Assembly (NCBI GenBank): GCA_963634745.1
Contig: CAVHCX010000004.1
Location: 1-64,000 of the forward strand
Source: CAKRJP01 sp963634745
GTDB taxonomy: Bacteria > Bacillota > Clostridia > Lachnospirales > Lachnospiraceae
Direction: 5' to 3'
Length of the DNA: 64,000 nt
Part shown: positions 6,282 through 13,181 of the stretch, piece by piece
How the letters are laid out: the number at the start of each line of letters is the position of its first letter
Position numbering within the stretch: the stretch's first letter is position 1
The notes under the pieces: model-generated
Seen by the model: the letters and a program-made list of their open reading frames with translations, nothing else
Database searches by the model: none
What the model was told of the DNA's origin: nothing
Made by a program: the position numbers and the translations under genes

Positions 6282-6905
6282 TTAATTTTTCTCTTCAAGT
6301 ATGATGGCATATAATTCACCCTGGTGTTCTGCTGGTTGGATTGTTCTGAACTTCTGACCGCGCACAAAGCCGTCCTCCGTCATGATTTTGACACAATTCC
6401 AGACAGCGCTGTCTGTGCCTAAAATCTCTGTTATGAGTTTTGTGTCCGCCGCGTCGCGGGTAAGCCCGGATGCCAAGACTTTGTCCGGATTGATGGTGGG
6501 GTTTTCAAAGGTCCCTGGCTTAAGCGAAACAATGTCGTATTCAAGGCTGTCTGCGCGTCTGACATTGTCCAAACAGCGTGTGTAATTATATGGCATGTTT
6601 GTCACGCCACGCTCGGCGAGCCAGTCCTTCAGATACTGGATGAAGTCCAATGCTTCTTTTCTGTTGCCGAACTCGTCGTCTAGTCCTGTGTCGAAGTTGC
6701 GACATAGCTGATTTCCGATGCATTCTTCCATTAACTGCGTCGCCGTTGAAATGCCAAGTTCATTGTCTTCTTTGTCGATCAAAGGAAGATATGCCTTGAC
6801 ATGATCATAAGCACCCCTCGGCATAAGGTGATTGTTCCTGGTGTAGCCATAACGGCACTCTGTCACCAGCAACTGGTACAAATCATGAATTTTTATCTGT
6901 GCCAT
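6282..6905 (-). CDS. Hypothetical protein downstream of phoH
   Basis: A 207-residue soluble protein with no domain I recognise. The start at 6905 (MAQIKIHDLYQ) has AGGAGG upstream; nine more in-frame residues precede it without a site. A stem-loop (6927-6946) lies between it and the phoH stop. Confidence 0.75.
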   Translation of the reverse strand: MAQIKIHDLYQLLVTECRYGYTRNNHLMPRGAYDHVKAYLPLIDKEDNELGISTATQLMEECIGNQLCRNFDTGLDDEFGNRKEALDFIQYLKDWLAERGVTNMPYNYTRCLDNVRRADSLEYDIVSLKPGTFENPTINPDKVLASGLTRDAADTKLITEILGTDSAVWNCVKIMTEDGFVRGQKFRTIQPAEHQGELYAIILEEKN

Positions 6906-6926
6906 GTTAGATTCCTCCTGTATGCA

Positions 6927-6946
6927 GGCCACCTTTGTTGGTGGCC
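6927..6946. other. Stem-loop between phoH and the next gene
   Basis: GGCCACC-TTTGTT-GGTGGCC, a perfect seven-pair stem. A T-rich run follows only on the plus strand; on the coding minus strand the AGGAGG of the next gene follows. It may protect or process the message and not end it. Confidence 0.55.
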
Positions 6947-6958
6947 TTTTATATGTTT

Positions 6959-7849
6959 TTAATCTTCGTTGAGCAAGTCAGCGAGGGCCGCTGTCGGAGA
7001 ACGTTCGCTTTTAACGAGATGAACGTACCCGAAGAGGGGGTTGCCTTTGAGCTTTGCGATGGTCTTTTCGATGCCCTGGGAGCGTTCGAAGATGGCCTTG
7101 TCACGCTGTCTGCAGTCGGCATTGAGCCAGACTTCAGATCCTTCGGCGGCTCTGGCAATAATGAGCTGAATCTGCTGCAGAGTGAGGTTTTCGCTCTCAG
7201 AGCAAATGATGATGGAGTTCGCGAGGTTGCGGCCTCTGAGAGACTGTAACGGCTCAATTACGAGCTGTTCGCGCTCGATCATTCTTTCGACTTCGAGCTT
7301 GCCTGCGTGGTCGATGAAAGGGCCAAGGAAGGGAAGGAGTTTTTCGTTGACATCGCCTGGGAGAGCTCCAAGGTCTTTTGTGTCTCTGACATCGACATTG
7401 TTTCTGATCCAGACAATCTGCTCGAATTTATTGGCCCTTAACAGTTCTAGGGCCGCCGTGGTCATAAGAAGGTCTTTGCCTGTTCCCCAGGTCCCTGTAA
7501 GCAGCTTGACGGTCTTTTCACCGTCTTTGAGCATGTCAATCGCGCAGACCTGTTCGTCGTTGCGGGCGGTGACCGTCATGTCTTTCTCAGGGCCTCTGAA
7601 CTTAATAGACGATCTGCCGATCTTACAGAGCTTGCCGCCGCTGTAGCAGTACTGTGTGACCATCTTATGCTTATTGTCTTCGTCAACATAAATCATCAGA
7701 TACTGGTTTTCTGTCATTTCGAAGGGAGTCTTCTTCGTAACCTCAAACAGACTCCACTCATCGTTTGTTGGTGTCCATTTGATCCATCCCGTATAGTTGT
7801 CTGTGGCAGGTTCGATTCCTGTGCTGATGCTGATGTTGTTTGTGTCCAT
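6959..7849 (-). CDS. phoH: PhoH-like P-loop protein with altered active site
   Basis: A 296-residue protein. The second half follows the PhoH family: P loop GTWGTGKD at 119-126, ALPGDVNEKLLPFLGPFID at about 162-180, the Walker B region IIICSESEN at 213-221 and LNADCRQRD at about 242-250. Two key positions differ: the Thr/Ser after the P-loop lysine is Asp126, and the Walker B Asp is Ser217, with Glu218 kept. ATP hydrolysis may therefore be weak or lost. Residues 1-110 are a separate domain of unknown role. AAAGGAG precedes the ATG. The gene follows a structured RNA with its own promoter and terminator. PhoH-type proteins are common in phages; their substrate is not settled. Confidence 0.85.
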   Translation of the reverse strand: MDTNNISISTGIEPATDNYTGWIKWTPTNDEWSLFEVTKKTPFEMTENQYLMIYVDEDNKHKMVTQYCYSGGKLCKIGRSSIKFRGPEKDMTVTARNDEQVCAIDMLKDGEKTVKLLTGTWGTGKDLLMTTAALELLRANKFEQIVWIRNNVDVRDTKDLGALPGDVNEKLLPFLGPFIDHAGKLEVERMIEREQLVIEPLQSLRGRNLANSIIICSESENLTLQQIQLIIARAAEGSEVWLNADCRQRDKAIFERSQGIEKTIAKLKGNPLFGYVHLVKSERSPTAALADLLNED

Positions 7850-7878
7850 TTGTTTCTCCTTTGAGACTAGTTGTGAAG

Positions 7879-7922
7879 GGCCGTTTCCGGAGTTGCACCG
7901 GAATCATCCGCGGGGGACGGCC
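7879..7922 (-). other. Nested hairpin in the phoH 5-prime region
   Basis: GGCCGT (7922-7917) pairs with ACGGCC (7884-7879), enclosing a second stem TTCCGG-TGCAACT-CCGGAA with a seven-base loop. It lies about 30 bases ahead of the phoH start, after the terminator of the structured RNA. It looks T-arm-like but no tRNA can be built. It may be a translational control element. Confidence 0.5.
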
Positions 7923-7932
7923 ATGGGTGAGA

Positions 7933-7984
7933 GAAAAATAGAAGGTTCGTTTTTACTGCCTTTCGGCAGACGGGCCAACGAACC
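7933..7984 (-). terminator. Terminator of the structured RNA
   Basis: GGTTCGTT (7984-7977) pairs with AACGAACC (7951-7944), enclosing a CTGCC-GAAA-GGCAG hairpin, then TTCTATTTTTCTC follows. It is a branched terminator-like element; some read-through into phoH is likely because phoH has no other visible promoter. Confidence 0.6.
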
Positions 7985-8285
7985 GACAAGGAACCCTCCG
8001 ACACGTGTCAGCCACTTTACCGATGTTTGTTTTATCCGCTTTCTCGAGAACTGGCTTAAAGTGAAATGGCGTTGCCCTATGATGCCGCATAGGCCGGCAT
8101 TGGGTAGCTGGTCCAATGATTACATTTATTGCTTTAGTTTCCCCTCTCCTTCCGGTCTTAAGCCCCGGCTGGCACCTTTCGGCGTTAGGTACTCGACGCC
8201 CACACCCCGCTGAGGTAGAAAATGTTCAAAGTGGTGGGCGGTGTGCGCACTGAAGATCTGGCCAGTGCGCCGCAGATTTCTCTGC
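7933..8285 (-). ncRNA. Free-standing structured RNA of about 350 nt, family unknown
   Basis: A strong promoter (8292-8320) and an intrinsic terminator (7933-7984) bracket a region without a credible gene. Many stems are visible on the minus strand: GCGCACTG/CAGTGCGC (8245-8270), CGCCCAC/GTGGGCG (8197-8240), CACTTTA/TAAAGTG (8013-8063), and a GAAA-capped CTGCC/GGCAG hairpin inside the terminator stem. I looked for tmRNA, RNase P RNA, 6S RNA and group I or II intron signatures and saw none. Known large phage RNAs such as GOLLD and ROOL are longer. Its place upstream of phoH could also make it a leader if the terminator leaks. Confidence 0.65.
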
Positions 8286-8291
8286 TAGAAT

Positions 8292-8320
8292 ATTATAATG
8301 GATTATTAGTTGCGAGACAA
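8292..8320 (-). promoter_or_regulatory. Promoter TTGTCT-17-TATAAT
   Basis: TTGTCT (8320-8315) and TATAAT (8297-8292), 17 bp spacer. The -35 lies within the last codons of the gene 8887-8306. Predicted transcription start is near 8285. Confidence 0.85.
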
Positions 8321-8887
8321 GAAACTTTCGAGAGATGTCCAATAGGCTTTCTCGGCCTCGTAGACACGATCCCTTTCTTTCTCATTCCAGTTGAACCAGG
8401 CGATGCGGAACAATCCCTTCTTGCCAGCAAACAGGAATTTGATTCCGTAGGTGTTGTGACCGTTGTGTTCGGCCTCGATTTTTTGGATGTCGATCACTCG
8501 ATCAAAATCGATCATGCTTCCTTTGACTTCGTGACTGTTTGGGCCAAAAGTGAATTTTTGGACCGGGGCATCCATGGCGGCAGCGGCGGGTGAGGAGGGC
8601 TCTCCCGCATTTTCGGCCATTGTTCTAGCGGCCCCTAATAGTTTTGTCTTGGGACGGGGAGAGGGAATTTCCTCACTGGCTGTTAGGCTGTCAAGATACT
8701 CTTCCTCTGCCAAGGCTCTCGCCGAGTGGGACAGATGCTTGGCCTGATGTCCTTTGCGCTTGCTCTTGGGCTTCTGAGCGGCTTTCGCACTTTTACGGAG
8801 AAAAGCCTCCTCTTTCTCAGAAAGCTCTGCTTCATAATAGGAAGCATATTCATCATCTTCTTCTAAAAAATTGTGTTTTTTTGCCAT
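8306..8887 (-). CDS. Hypothetical protein with basic linker
   Basis: A 193-residue protein. Residues 1-30 are acidic, about 30-55 are Lys/Arg/His-rich, about 85-110 are Ala/Pro-rich and linker-like, and the last 85 residues form a beta-rich domain (FTFGPNSHEVKGSMIDFDRV onwards) of unknown family. It is last in the unit that starts at the promoter 10407-10434, and its end holds the -35 of the next promoter. Confidence 0.75.
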   Translation of the reverse strand: MAKKHNFLEEDDEYASYYEAELSEKEEAFLRKSAKAAQKPKSKRKGHQAKHLSHSARALAEEEYLDSLTASEEIPSPRPKTKLLGAARTMAENAGEPSSPAAAAMDAPVQKFTFGPNSHEVKGSMIDFDRVIDIQKIEAEHNGHNTYGIKFLFAGKKGLFRIAWFNWNEKERDRVYEAEKAYWTSLESFLSRN

Positions 8888-8923
8888 AAGGTCTCCTTAG
8901 TAGACTTCGTGTTTTCATTAATG

Positions 8924-9538
8924 TCAGCTGAATATGCGGCCGGTCTCCGGATCATTCCCGGAAAGAATATAATCATACGTACAATTTGGGTCTTCGGGGT
9001 GGGATGTGTATTTGTCTTTTTTGTGTCTCCATAATCCTTTTATCCCTCGCTCTGCTCCGTTATAGGACATGTATTCGTCATATGTCTTGAATGTGCGCCC
9101 TATATGATATTTAGAAGCCATCTTATTGCGTGTCTCGAGATCTTTTTCTTCCCTTGCAGCAATTGCTTCGGGGGATCCGCCAGGCCCCTCATATCCGCGA
9201 TTGGCAATCCAGTTGATCATTTCCCGGGGAGAGATCTTTCTGCCACATTCGTCATAGATCTCATTTTGGGGGTCGGCGAACAATTTCTTCCAATCATCGA
9301 AATTGTTGATCCCATATGCGGGGTAAATAGCCAGACTGAAGTACCAGCCTGTGCTTGATTTTCCGATGTGAAATTCTTGTCTAAACACCTTATCGCATTC
9401 TTCTTTGTTTGGATAAAAAGTTTTATTCCAGACAATTCCGTTCGTAAGTTCTATCAACTCGCCACCATGTCGATCGCACCCAACGGATGCGGGAAAGGTT
9501 ACCGGACTTTTCTTTTTTAGGTAAAAATTACACCCCAT
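8924..9538 (-). CDS. Conserved phage protein with HIGKSS motif
   Basis: A 204-residue protein of unknown function. It begins MGCNFYLKKK and has an FHIGKSSTGWYFSL segment, the hallmark of a group of small phage proteins I have seen in many genomes (often starting MGTNYY) whose role is unknown. It overlaps the upstream gene by 11 bases. Confidence 0.75.
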   Translation of the reverse strand: MGCNFYLKKKSPVTFPASVGCDRHGGELIELTNGIVWNKTFYPNKEECDKVFRQEFHIGKSSTGWYFSLAIYPAYGINNFDDWKKLFADPQNEIYDECGRKISPREMINWIANRGYEGPGGSPEAIAAREEKDLETRNKMASKYHIGRTFKTYDEYMSYNGAERGIKGLWRHKKDKYTSHPEDPNCTYDYILSGNDPETGRIFS

Positions 9539-9956
9539 CTTCTGTCTCCTCGCTAGGTTTGTTCTTTTTTATTTCTTCTTCCCATTCGTGATTTTCTTTG
9601 GTGTTAACCCATACGCCCCACGAATTCTTTTCCCATTCTGGATTTGCCTTTGCCCATTCACCCCATTTCTCTTCTTTGTCTTCTGGGAGGACATAATCAT
9701 AATATCCGTCAGGGAAGTGCAACTCATCCATTATTACCTGGTCATCACCGACGAATTTAAAGGATCCGACGTCGTATTCATAAGGGATTTGTGCCCAAGA
9801 TACAATCAAGCAACCTTCTTCCACATAAGTTAAGATCTGATTGTAGCCCCGCGAGTTCTTTCTTGAGTCCTCATGCAGCATTCTGATGAACGCCATAGCG
9901 CGTTCCATACCATCTTCGTCCTCTAAGTCGAAAAATTGTGTGTTATATTTCTCCAT
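9528..9956 (-). CDS. Acidic hypothetical protein
   Basis: A 142-residue acidic protein, unusually rich in Trp, Tyr and Glu in the last third (WGEWAKANPEWEKNSWGVW). No family recognised. Its ATG overlaps the upstream stop by one base (TAATG), so it is translated as part of the 10357-8306 unit. Confidence 0.75.
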   Translation of the reverse strand: MEKYNTQFFDLEDEDGMERAMAFIRMLHEDSRKNSRGYNQILTYVEEGCLIVSWAQIPYEYDVGSFKFVGDDQVIMDELHFPDGYYDYVLPEDKEEKWGEWAKANPEWEKNSWGVWVNTKENHEWEEEIKKNKPSEETEDGV

Positions 9957-10357
9957 TATTTTAGCTCCTGATGCAATTCTTCCATGATAGAAATTGCTAT
10001 CTTTTTCATTTGATTGTAGCGGATTTTCTTTAAGAAGAAAAATTTCTTAACGCGATGCCCCACTTCTTCCACGACAACGCCCTTCTGGTCATCATATTTA
10101 ATGAAACATGTGACGAGATAATATTTATTATCTTCACTCTGTCCATGCTTGTCACTGTAGGCCACTTCTACCGCTAACGACTCGAGCGGAGATACATCTT
10201 TCGCTACGACCTGGGTCCCCCCGTTATCCATCCTGACACCGATAAGTCTGGAAGTGGTGCAAACGCGAAATCCGGATTTCTCGCAAAATATATTGAAGAC
10301 GGGTTCGCCCTCTGATGGAAAATTGATTTCAATCTGCTTTCTTGTTATTTTTTTCAT
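9956..10357 (-). CDS. Hypothetical protein
   Basis: A 133-residue, beta-rich protein with a basic C-terminal helix; no recognised domain. It is the first gene after the promoter at 10407-10434 and is coupled to the next gene by a TAATG overlap. AGGAG precedes the ATG. Confidence 0.75.
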   Translation of the reverse strand: MKKITRKQIEINFPSEGEPVFNIFCEKSGFRVCTTSRLIGVRMDNGGTQVVAKDVSPLESLAVEVAYSDKHGQSEDNKYYLVTCFIKYDDQKGVVVEEVGHRVKKFFFLKKIRYNQMKKIAISIMEELHQELK

Positions 10358-10406
10358 ACTTCTCCTAAACTAAAGGGGGTTCCTTTTTGTTCCATTGAAC
10401 AATAAT

Positions 10407-10434
10407 ATTATAAAGGAAACAAAGAATGTGTCAA
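10407..10434 (-). promoter_or_regulatory. Promoter TTGACA-16-TATAAT
   Basis: Consensus TTGACA (10434-10429) and TATAAT (10412-10407), 16 bp spacer. It drives the genes 10357-8306. Confidence 0.9.
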
Positions 10435-10460
10435 GTTAGTATTTTCTTTTATATCTTTTT

Positions 10461-10530
10461 GGGGTTATAGTTGTGTTTTATACCCTGGTATATTTGTAAG
10501 TATAGGGTTATGGGGTTACAAAGGGGTTAT
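10461..10530. repeat. Four GGGGTTA-type repeats plus a palindrome
   Basis: GGGGTTAT or close variants occur at 10461-10468, 10505-10511, 10512-10518 and 10523-10530, all in one orientation, the last spanning the folD stop codon. Between them ATACC-CT-GGTAT (10480-10491) is an inverted repeat. The cluster lies just upstream of the promoter at 10434 and could be a binding site. Confidence 0.6.
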
Positions 10531-11444
10531 AAATGGTTGTACTCACAGGACATTCCATGTTTGTACTTCCATGTCTCCCAAGTGTTTTTGATCAGCTCTG
10601 CGACTGTCATCGGGCCTACGCCGCCCGGGACAGGCGTATAATAAGAGCTTGCTTCTTTCTTCAAAGATTCGGAAAGGTCCCCACATAATTTGCCGTCCTC
10701 GTTACGGTTCATACCCACATCTATAATGATAGGCTTTACCGGACGACATGAGTCGATGTCATGTAAGACATTCCTCTTACCAACAGCAGAGACGATGATG
10801 TCTGCCCCATTCGCATATTTTTCTAGATCACCATATTGCGTGTGACTATGTGCAAGTGTGACCGTGCAGCCGCGGTCCATTAACATGTGGCCCACCGGCT
10901 TCCCGACAACATCACTGCGACCAATGACCAGAGCTGTTTTTTCACTGAATGAAAAACCAGGGACAGACTCAATCAGATCCATAATGCCGTGAGGAGTGCA
11001 GGGCAGTGGCGGGACACACATAATATTTGGGTTGTGATAATGAGTGTATCCTTCGTATATCAGAATCTTTGTCTCTGCCCCAAACCCATCAACGTCGAGC
11101 ATGCCGGGTACGCTTGATGAAATCTTTGCAGCCTCCTCTTTTGTGATATGGTCGGAGAGTAAAGGCATTTGGACAATTATCCCCGAAGAATTGCCCAGCT
11201 CTTTTGAGATTGCCTGCTGGACATCTGCAGCAGTTGCATGCCCATCAAGAGTAATATGTTTGAAAATGAAACCCACTTTCTCACATGCCTTCTTTTTGTT
11301 CTTAACATAGACAGCAGAAGCTGGATCATCGCCAACAGACACAACTGTAAGGACGACATCCTCTGCCTTTAATTCTACCCGCTCCTGGGCAATTTCAGAA
11401 AGCATTTTTTCAGAAAGGGTTTTTCCGCTCAACAGTTCTCCCAT
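10527..11444 (-). CDS. folD: FolD: methylene-THF dehydrogenase / methenyl-THF cyclohydrolase
   Basis: A 305-residue bifunctional enzyme interconverting 5,10-methylene- and 10-formyl-tetrahydrofolate. Family signatures are all present: catalytic Tyr46 and Lys50 (YVKNKKKACEKVGF), VQMPLL near residue 112, DVDGFGAE, PCTPHG, the Rossmann motif VIGRSDVVGKPVGHML and PVPGGVGPMTVAELI at the C-terminus. Length is normal. It is the last gene in the unit with dUTPase and the ThyX-like protein, and would supply the methylene-THF used for dTMP synthesis. Phage folD genes are uncommon; the gene looks intact. Confidence 0.95.
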   Translation of the reverse strand: MGELLSGKTLSEKMLSEIAQERVELKAEDVVLTVVSVGDDPASAVYVKNKKKACEKVGFIFKHITLDGHATAADVQQAISKELGNSSGIIVQMPLLSDHITKEEAAKISSSVPGMLDVDGFGAETKILIYEGYTHYHNPNIMCVPPLPCTPHGIMDLIESVPGFSFSEKTALVIGRSDVVGKPVGHMLMDRGCTVTLAHSHTQYGDLEKYANGADIIVSAVGKRNVLHDIDSCRPVKPIIIDVGMNRNEDGKLCGDLSESLKKEASSYYTPVPGGVGPMTVAELIKNTWETWKYKHGMSCEYNHL

Positions 11445-11445
11445 A

Positions 11446-12066
11446 CTACTTCTCCCCCAAGTTTTGAGTCAAACATAACTCTTTGAACATTGGTAAGGTT
11501 TCACACCAATCACAGAATTCATGCCACTCTTTCAAACGGTGATTCTTGCGCTGGTAATACATCGTCTTGAGCTGAAGATATGAAGTTACAACTGTCGCCC
11601 CCAAAACAAAGCCACACGGCAAGGAAGCGACGAGTCGCCTCCAGGAGGCCTTATCCTCCTCGGGCTTGAACTTACCATCTGCAATGTCTTTGTTGTAGGC
11701 GTCTAACAACACCTGGTATCTTGCTAAGATCTCAGGATCAGTGTCAGACACGCACTGTTCTGACACTTTAAACTTCGCCAAACGATGCATTGTCGACTGA
11801 CTGGAAACAAAATTCAGGAAGTGATATCTCTGGATCTCTTTCCATTGATATAGCGGGGCATATAAATCAAACTCAACAGTGATCCCTGCTAAAAATTGGC
11901 TATGTCCCTGGCCAAGGCCAGTGTTCCCCAGCATGGCTGCTCTTTTATAATCTTTATCTGTCGGCTTGGCCGTGTTGTCGGCCATGATTGTCCTCATGGG
12001 GTTCCCAGAGGCGATAATGGACTTTTCAAGCCCAAAGACTTCAGTATTCTCTAAATGAAATTCCAC
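11446..12066 (-). CDS. Divergent ThyX-like thymidylate synthase candidate
   Basis: A 206-residue protein. Residues 80-95 (RYHFLNFVSSQSTMHR) resemble the ThyX signature RHRxxSxNxxSxR in spacing but keep only part of it. The C-terminal region (LPCGFVLGATVVTSYLQLKT, then YYQRKNHRLKEWHEFCDW) resembles the ThyX segment with the second Arg-rich helix. Its position between dUTPase and FolD supports flavin-dependent conversion of dUMP to dTMP. Because the signature is incomplete, it could be a related but inactive or altered enzyme. It starts two bases after the preceding gene ends. Confidence 0.6.
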   Translation of the reverse strand: MEFHLENTEVFGLEKSIIASGNPMRTIMADNTAKPTDKDYKRAAMLGNTGLGQGHSQFLAGITVEFDLYAPLYQWKEIQRYHFLNFVSSQSTMHRLAKFKVSEQCVSDTDPEILARYQVLLDAYNKDIADGKFKPEEDKASWRRLVASLPCGFVLGATVVTSYLQLKTMYYQRKNHRLKEWHEFCDWCETLPMFKELCLTQNLGEK

Positions 12067-12068
12067 TT

Positions 12069-12296
12069 TTATTCACCTTTTTCTTTCTTGAATGCCAACC
12101 CTTTTATGTATCCGCTGGCATAATTTAATTCAAAAGCGCCAAGTATGGCAACACAGATCATTGCCTCTGCCCATGCATTATGTGCGCCATAGATGCATTC
12201 TAAGACAACAGCCACTATAATGGCAGCCAGACTAATGGCGGTTGCCACAATGCGCACAATATTCAGGCTTCGTTCAAGTTGCGTCTTTTGTCTCAT
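12069..12296 (-). CDS. Small membrane protein
   Basis: A 75-residue protein with two hydrophobic segments (about residues 13-36 and 43-60) and a charged C-terminus. The start at 12296 (MRQKTQLERS) is preceded by GGGGGGT and overlaps the upstream gene by 23 bases. Function unknown. It is an odd member of a nucleotide-metabolism unit. Confidence 0.7.
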   Translation of the reverse strand: MRQKTQLERSLNIVRIVATAISLAAIIVAVVLECIYGAHNAWAEAMICVAILGAFELNYASGYIKGLAFKKEKGE

Positions 12297-12651
12297 CAAA
12301 ATACCCCCCACACCTCTCAACTCTTTCCAAGAACGTGTTTTCAGAATGCCTTATGTTCTTTAGAGTAAAATCTATCGCGGGGAGAGCGGCTTTCTTCGGT
12401 TTGTGATGAAAGACCCATCCTTCAAGGCCATCGCAACTCTCCCGCTCCAGCCACCAAAACGATCCTATGATGACTAGGGTGGGATCCACTCTCACTTCTC
12501 CGCAGCCATTGTCATAATTAAAATGACTGGCTTTGTCCGTAAACTCTGCGATGGGAATATACCCCTCAGCATTCCTAATACATCGGACATTTTTAAAAGA
12601 AACGTCATGATTTTTCAATGCCTTTTCTGTCTCTTTAAGAAGATTAATCAT
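12274..12651 (-). CDS. Hypothetical protein
   Basis: A 125-residue protein of unknown family, rich in Trp, His and Phe in the middle (GSFWWLERESCDGLEGWVFH). It starts three bases after the dUTPase stop, in the same unit. Confidence 0.7.
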   Translation of the reverse strand: MINLLKETEKALKNHDVSFKNVRCIRNAEGYIPIAEFTDKASHFNYDNGCGEVRVDPTLVIIGSFWWLERESCDGLEGWVFHHKPKKAALPAIDFTLKNIRHSENTFLERVERCGGYFDETKDAT

Positions 12652-12654
12652 GTC

Positions 12655-13161
12655 TTAATCCGTCCCTGTGGATCCCAACCCGCCCGTACGTTCTCCTGTG
12701 GCAGTATCATTAGACACTGTGCAATAATTAAGGATAATTCCCTGAACAACCCTGTCACCACTGGCAGCCGTCAATTTTGCGAACCCAGGGACAAACTTTA
12801 TCATAATGTGTCCTTCGTTATCGCTGTTGGCATAATCACTGTCGATGACGCCGATAGTGTTAGCCAAGGGAACCCCTGTTTTAAAACCCAATCCGCTACG
12901 AGGGGCAATCAATAAGAACTGGTCGGGCTTCATTTTAATGCGAATTCCCGTCGGGATAGTGATCGGTCTCCTTCTTTTTGAGATAGAAAATGCAACAGGC
13001 GTTCGAATATCGTAACCGGCAGCATTGGCTGTTCCCCTTACTGGTAAAACAATATTAGCATATGCCTTTTTAGCCTCTTCTTTTGTCATTTTAGGGAACA
13101 AACGCAAACAGTCTTTGATGAATTGATCTTCTGAAACTTTTTCGAACTTAACTTCTTCCAT
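12655..13161 (-). CDS. dut: dUTPase (trimeric type)
   Basis: A 168-residue dUTP diphosphatase, which hydrolyses dUTP to dUMP and keeps uracil out of DNA. All five motifs are recognisable: AGYDIRT, APRSGLGFKTGV, GVIDSDYANSDNEGHIMI (four residues longer than the usual GVIDSDYRGEI form), GDRVVQGII and GGLGSTG at the C-terminus. The first 35 residues are an extra charged helix. It is the first gene of the unit whose promoter (13188-13216) overlaps the end of the cysteine desulfurase gene. With FolD and the ThyX-like protein it forms a dTMP supply route. Confidence 0.95.
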   Translation of the reverse strand: MEEVKFEKVSEDQFIKDCLRLFPKMTKEEAKKAYANIVLPVRGTANAAGYDIRTPVAFSISKRRRPITIPTGIRIKMKPDQFLLIAPRSGLGFKTGVPLANTIGVIDSDYANSDNEGHIMIKFVPGFAKLTAASGDRVVQGIILNYCTVSNDTATGERTGGLGSTGTD

Positions 13162-13181
13162 GTGTAACCTCTTTCTGTATG

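Noticed and set aside
7879..7922. T-arm-like hairpin considered as a tRNA or tmRNA 3-prime part
   Set aside because: The loop lacks the TTC core, no anticodon arm or CCA end exists, and the enclosing stem is too short to be a tRNA.
7933..8285. tmRNA, RNase P RNA, 6S RNA or self-splicing intron as identity of the structured RNA
   Set aside because: None of the conserved sequences of these classes (tRNA-like ends and tag, P4 core, intron core motifs) is visible.
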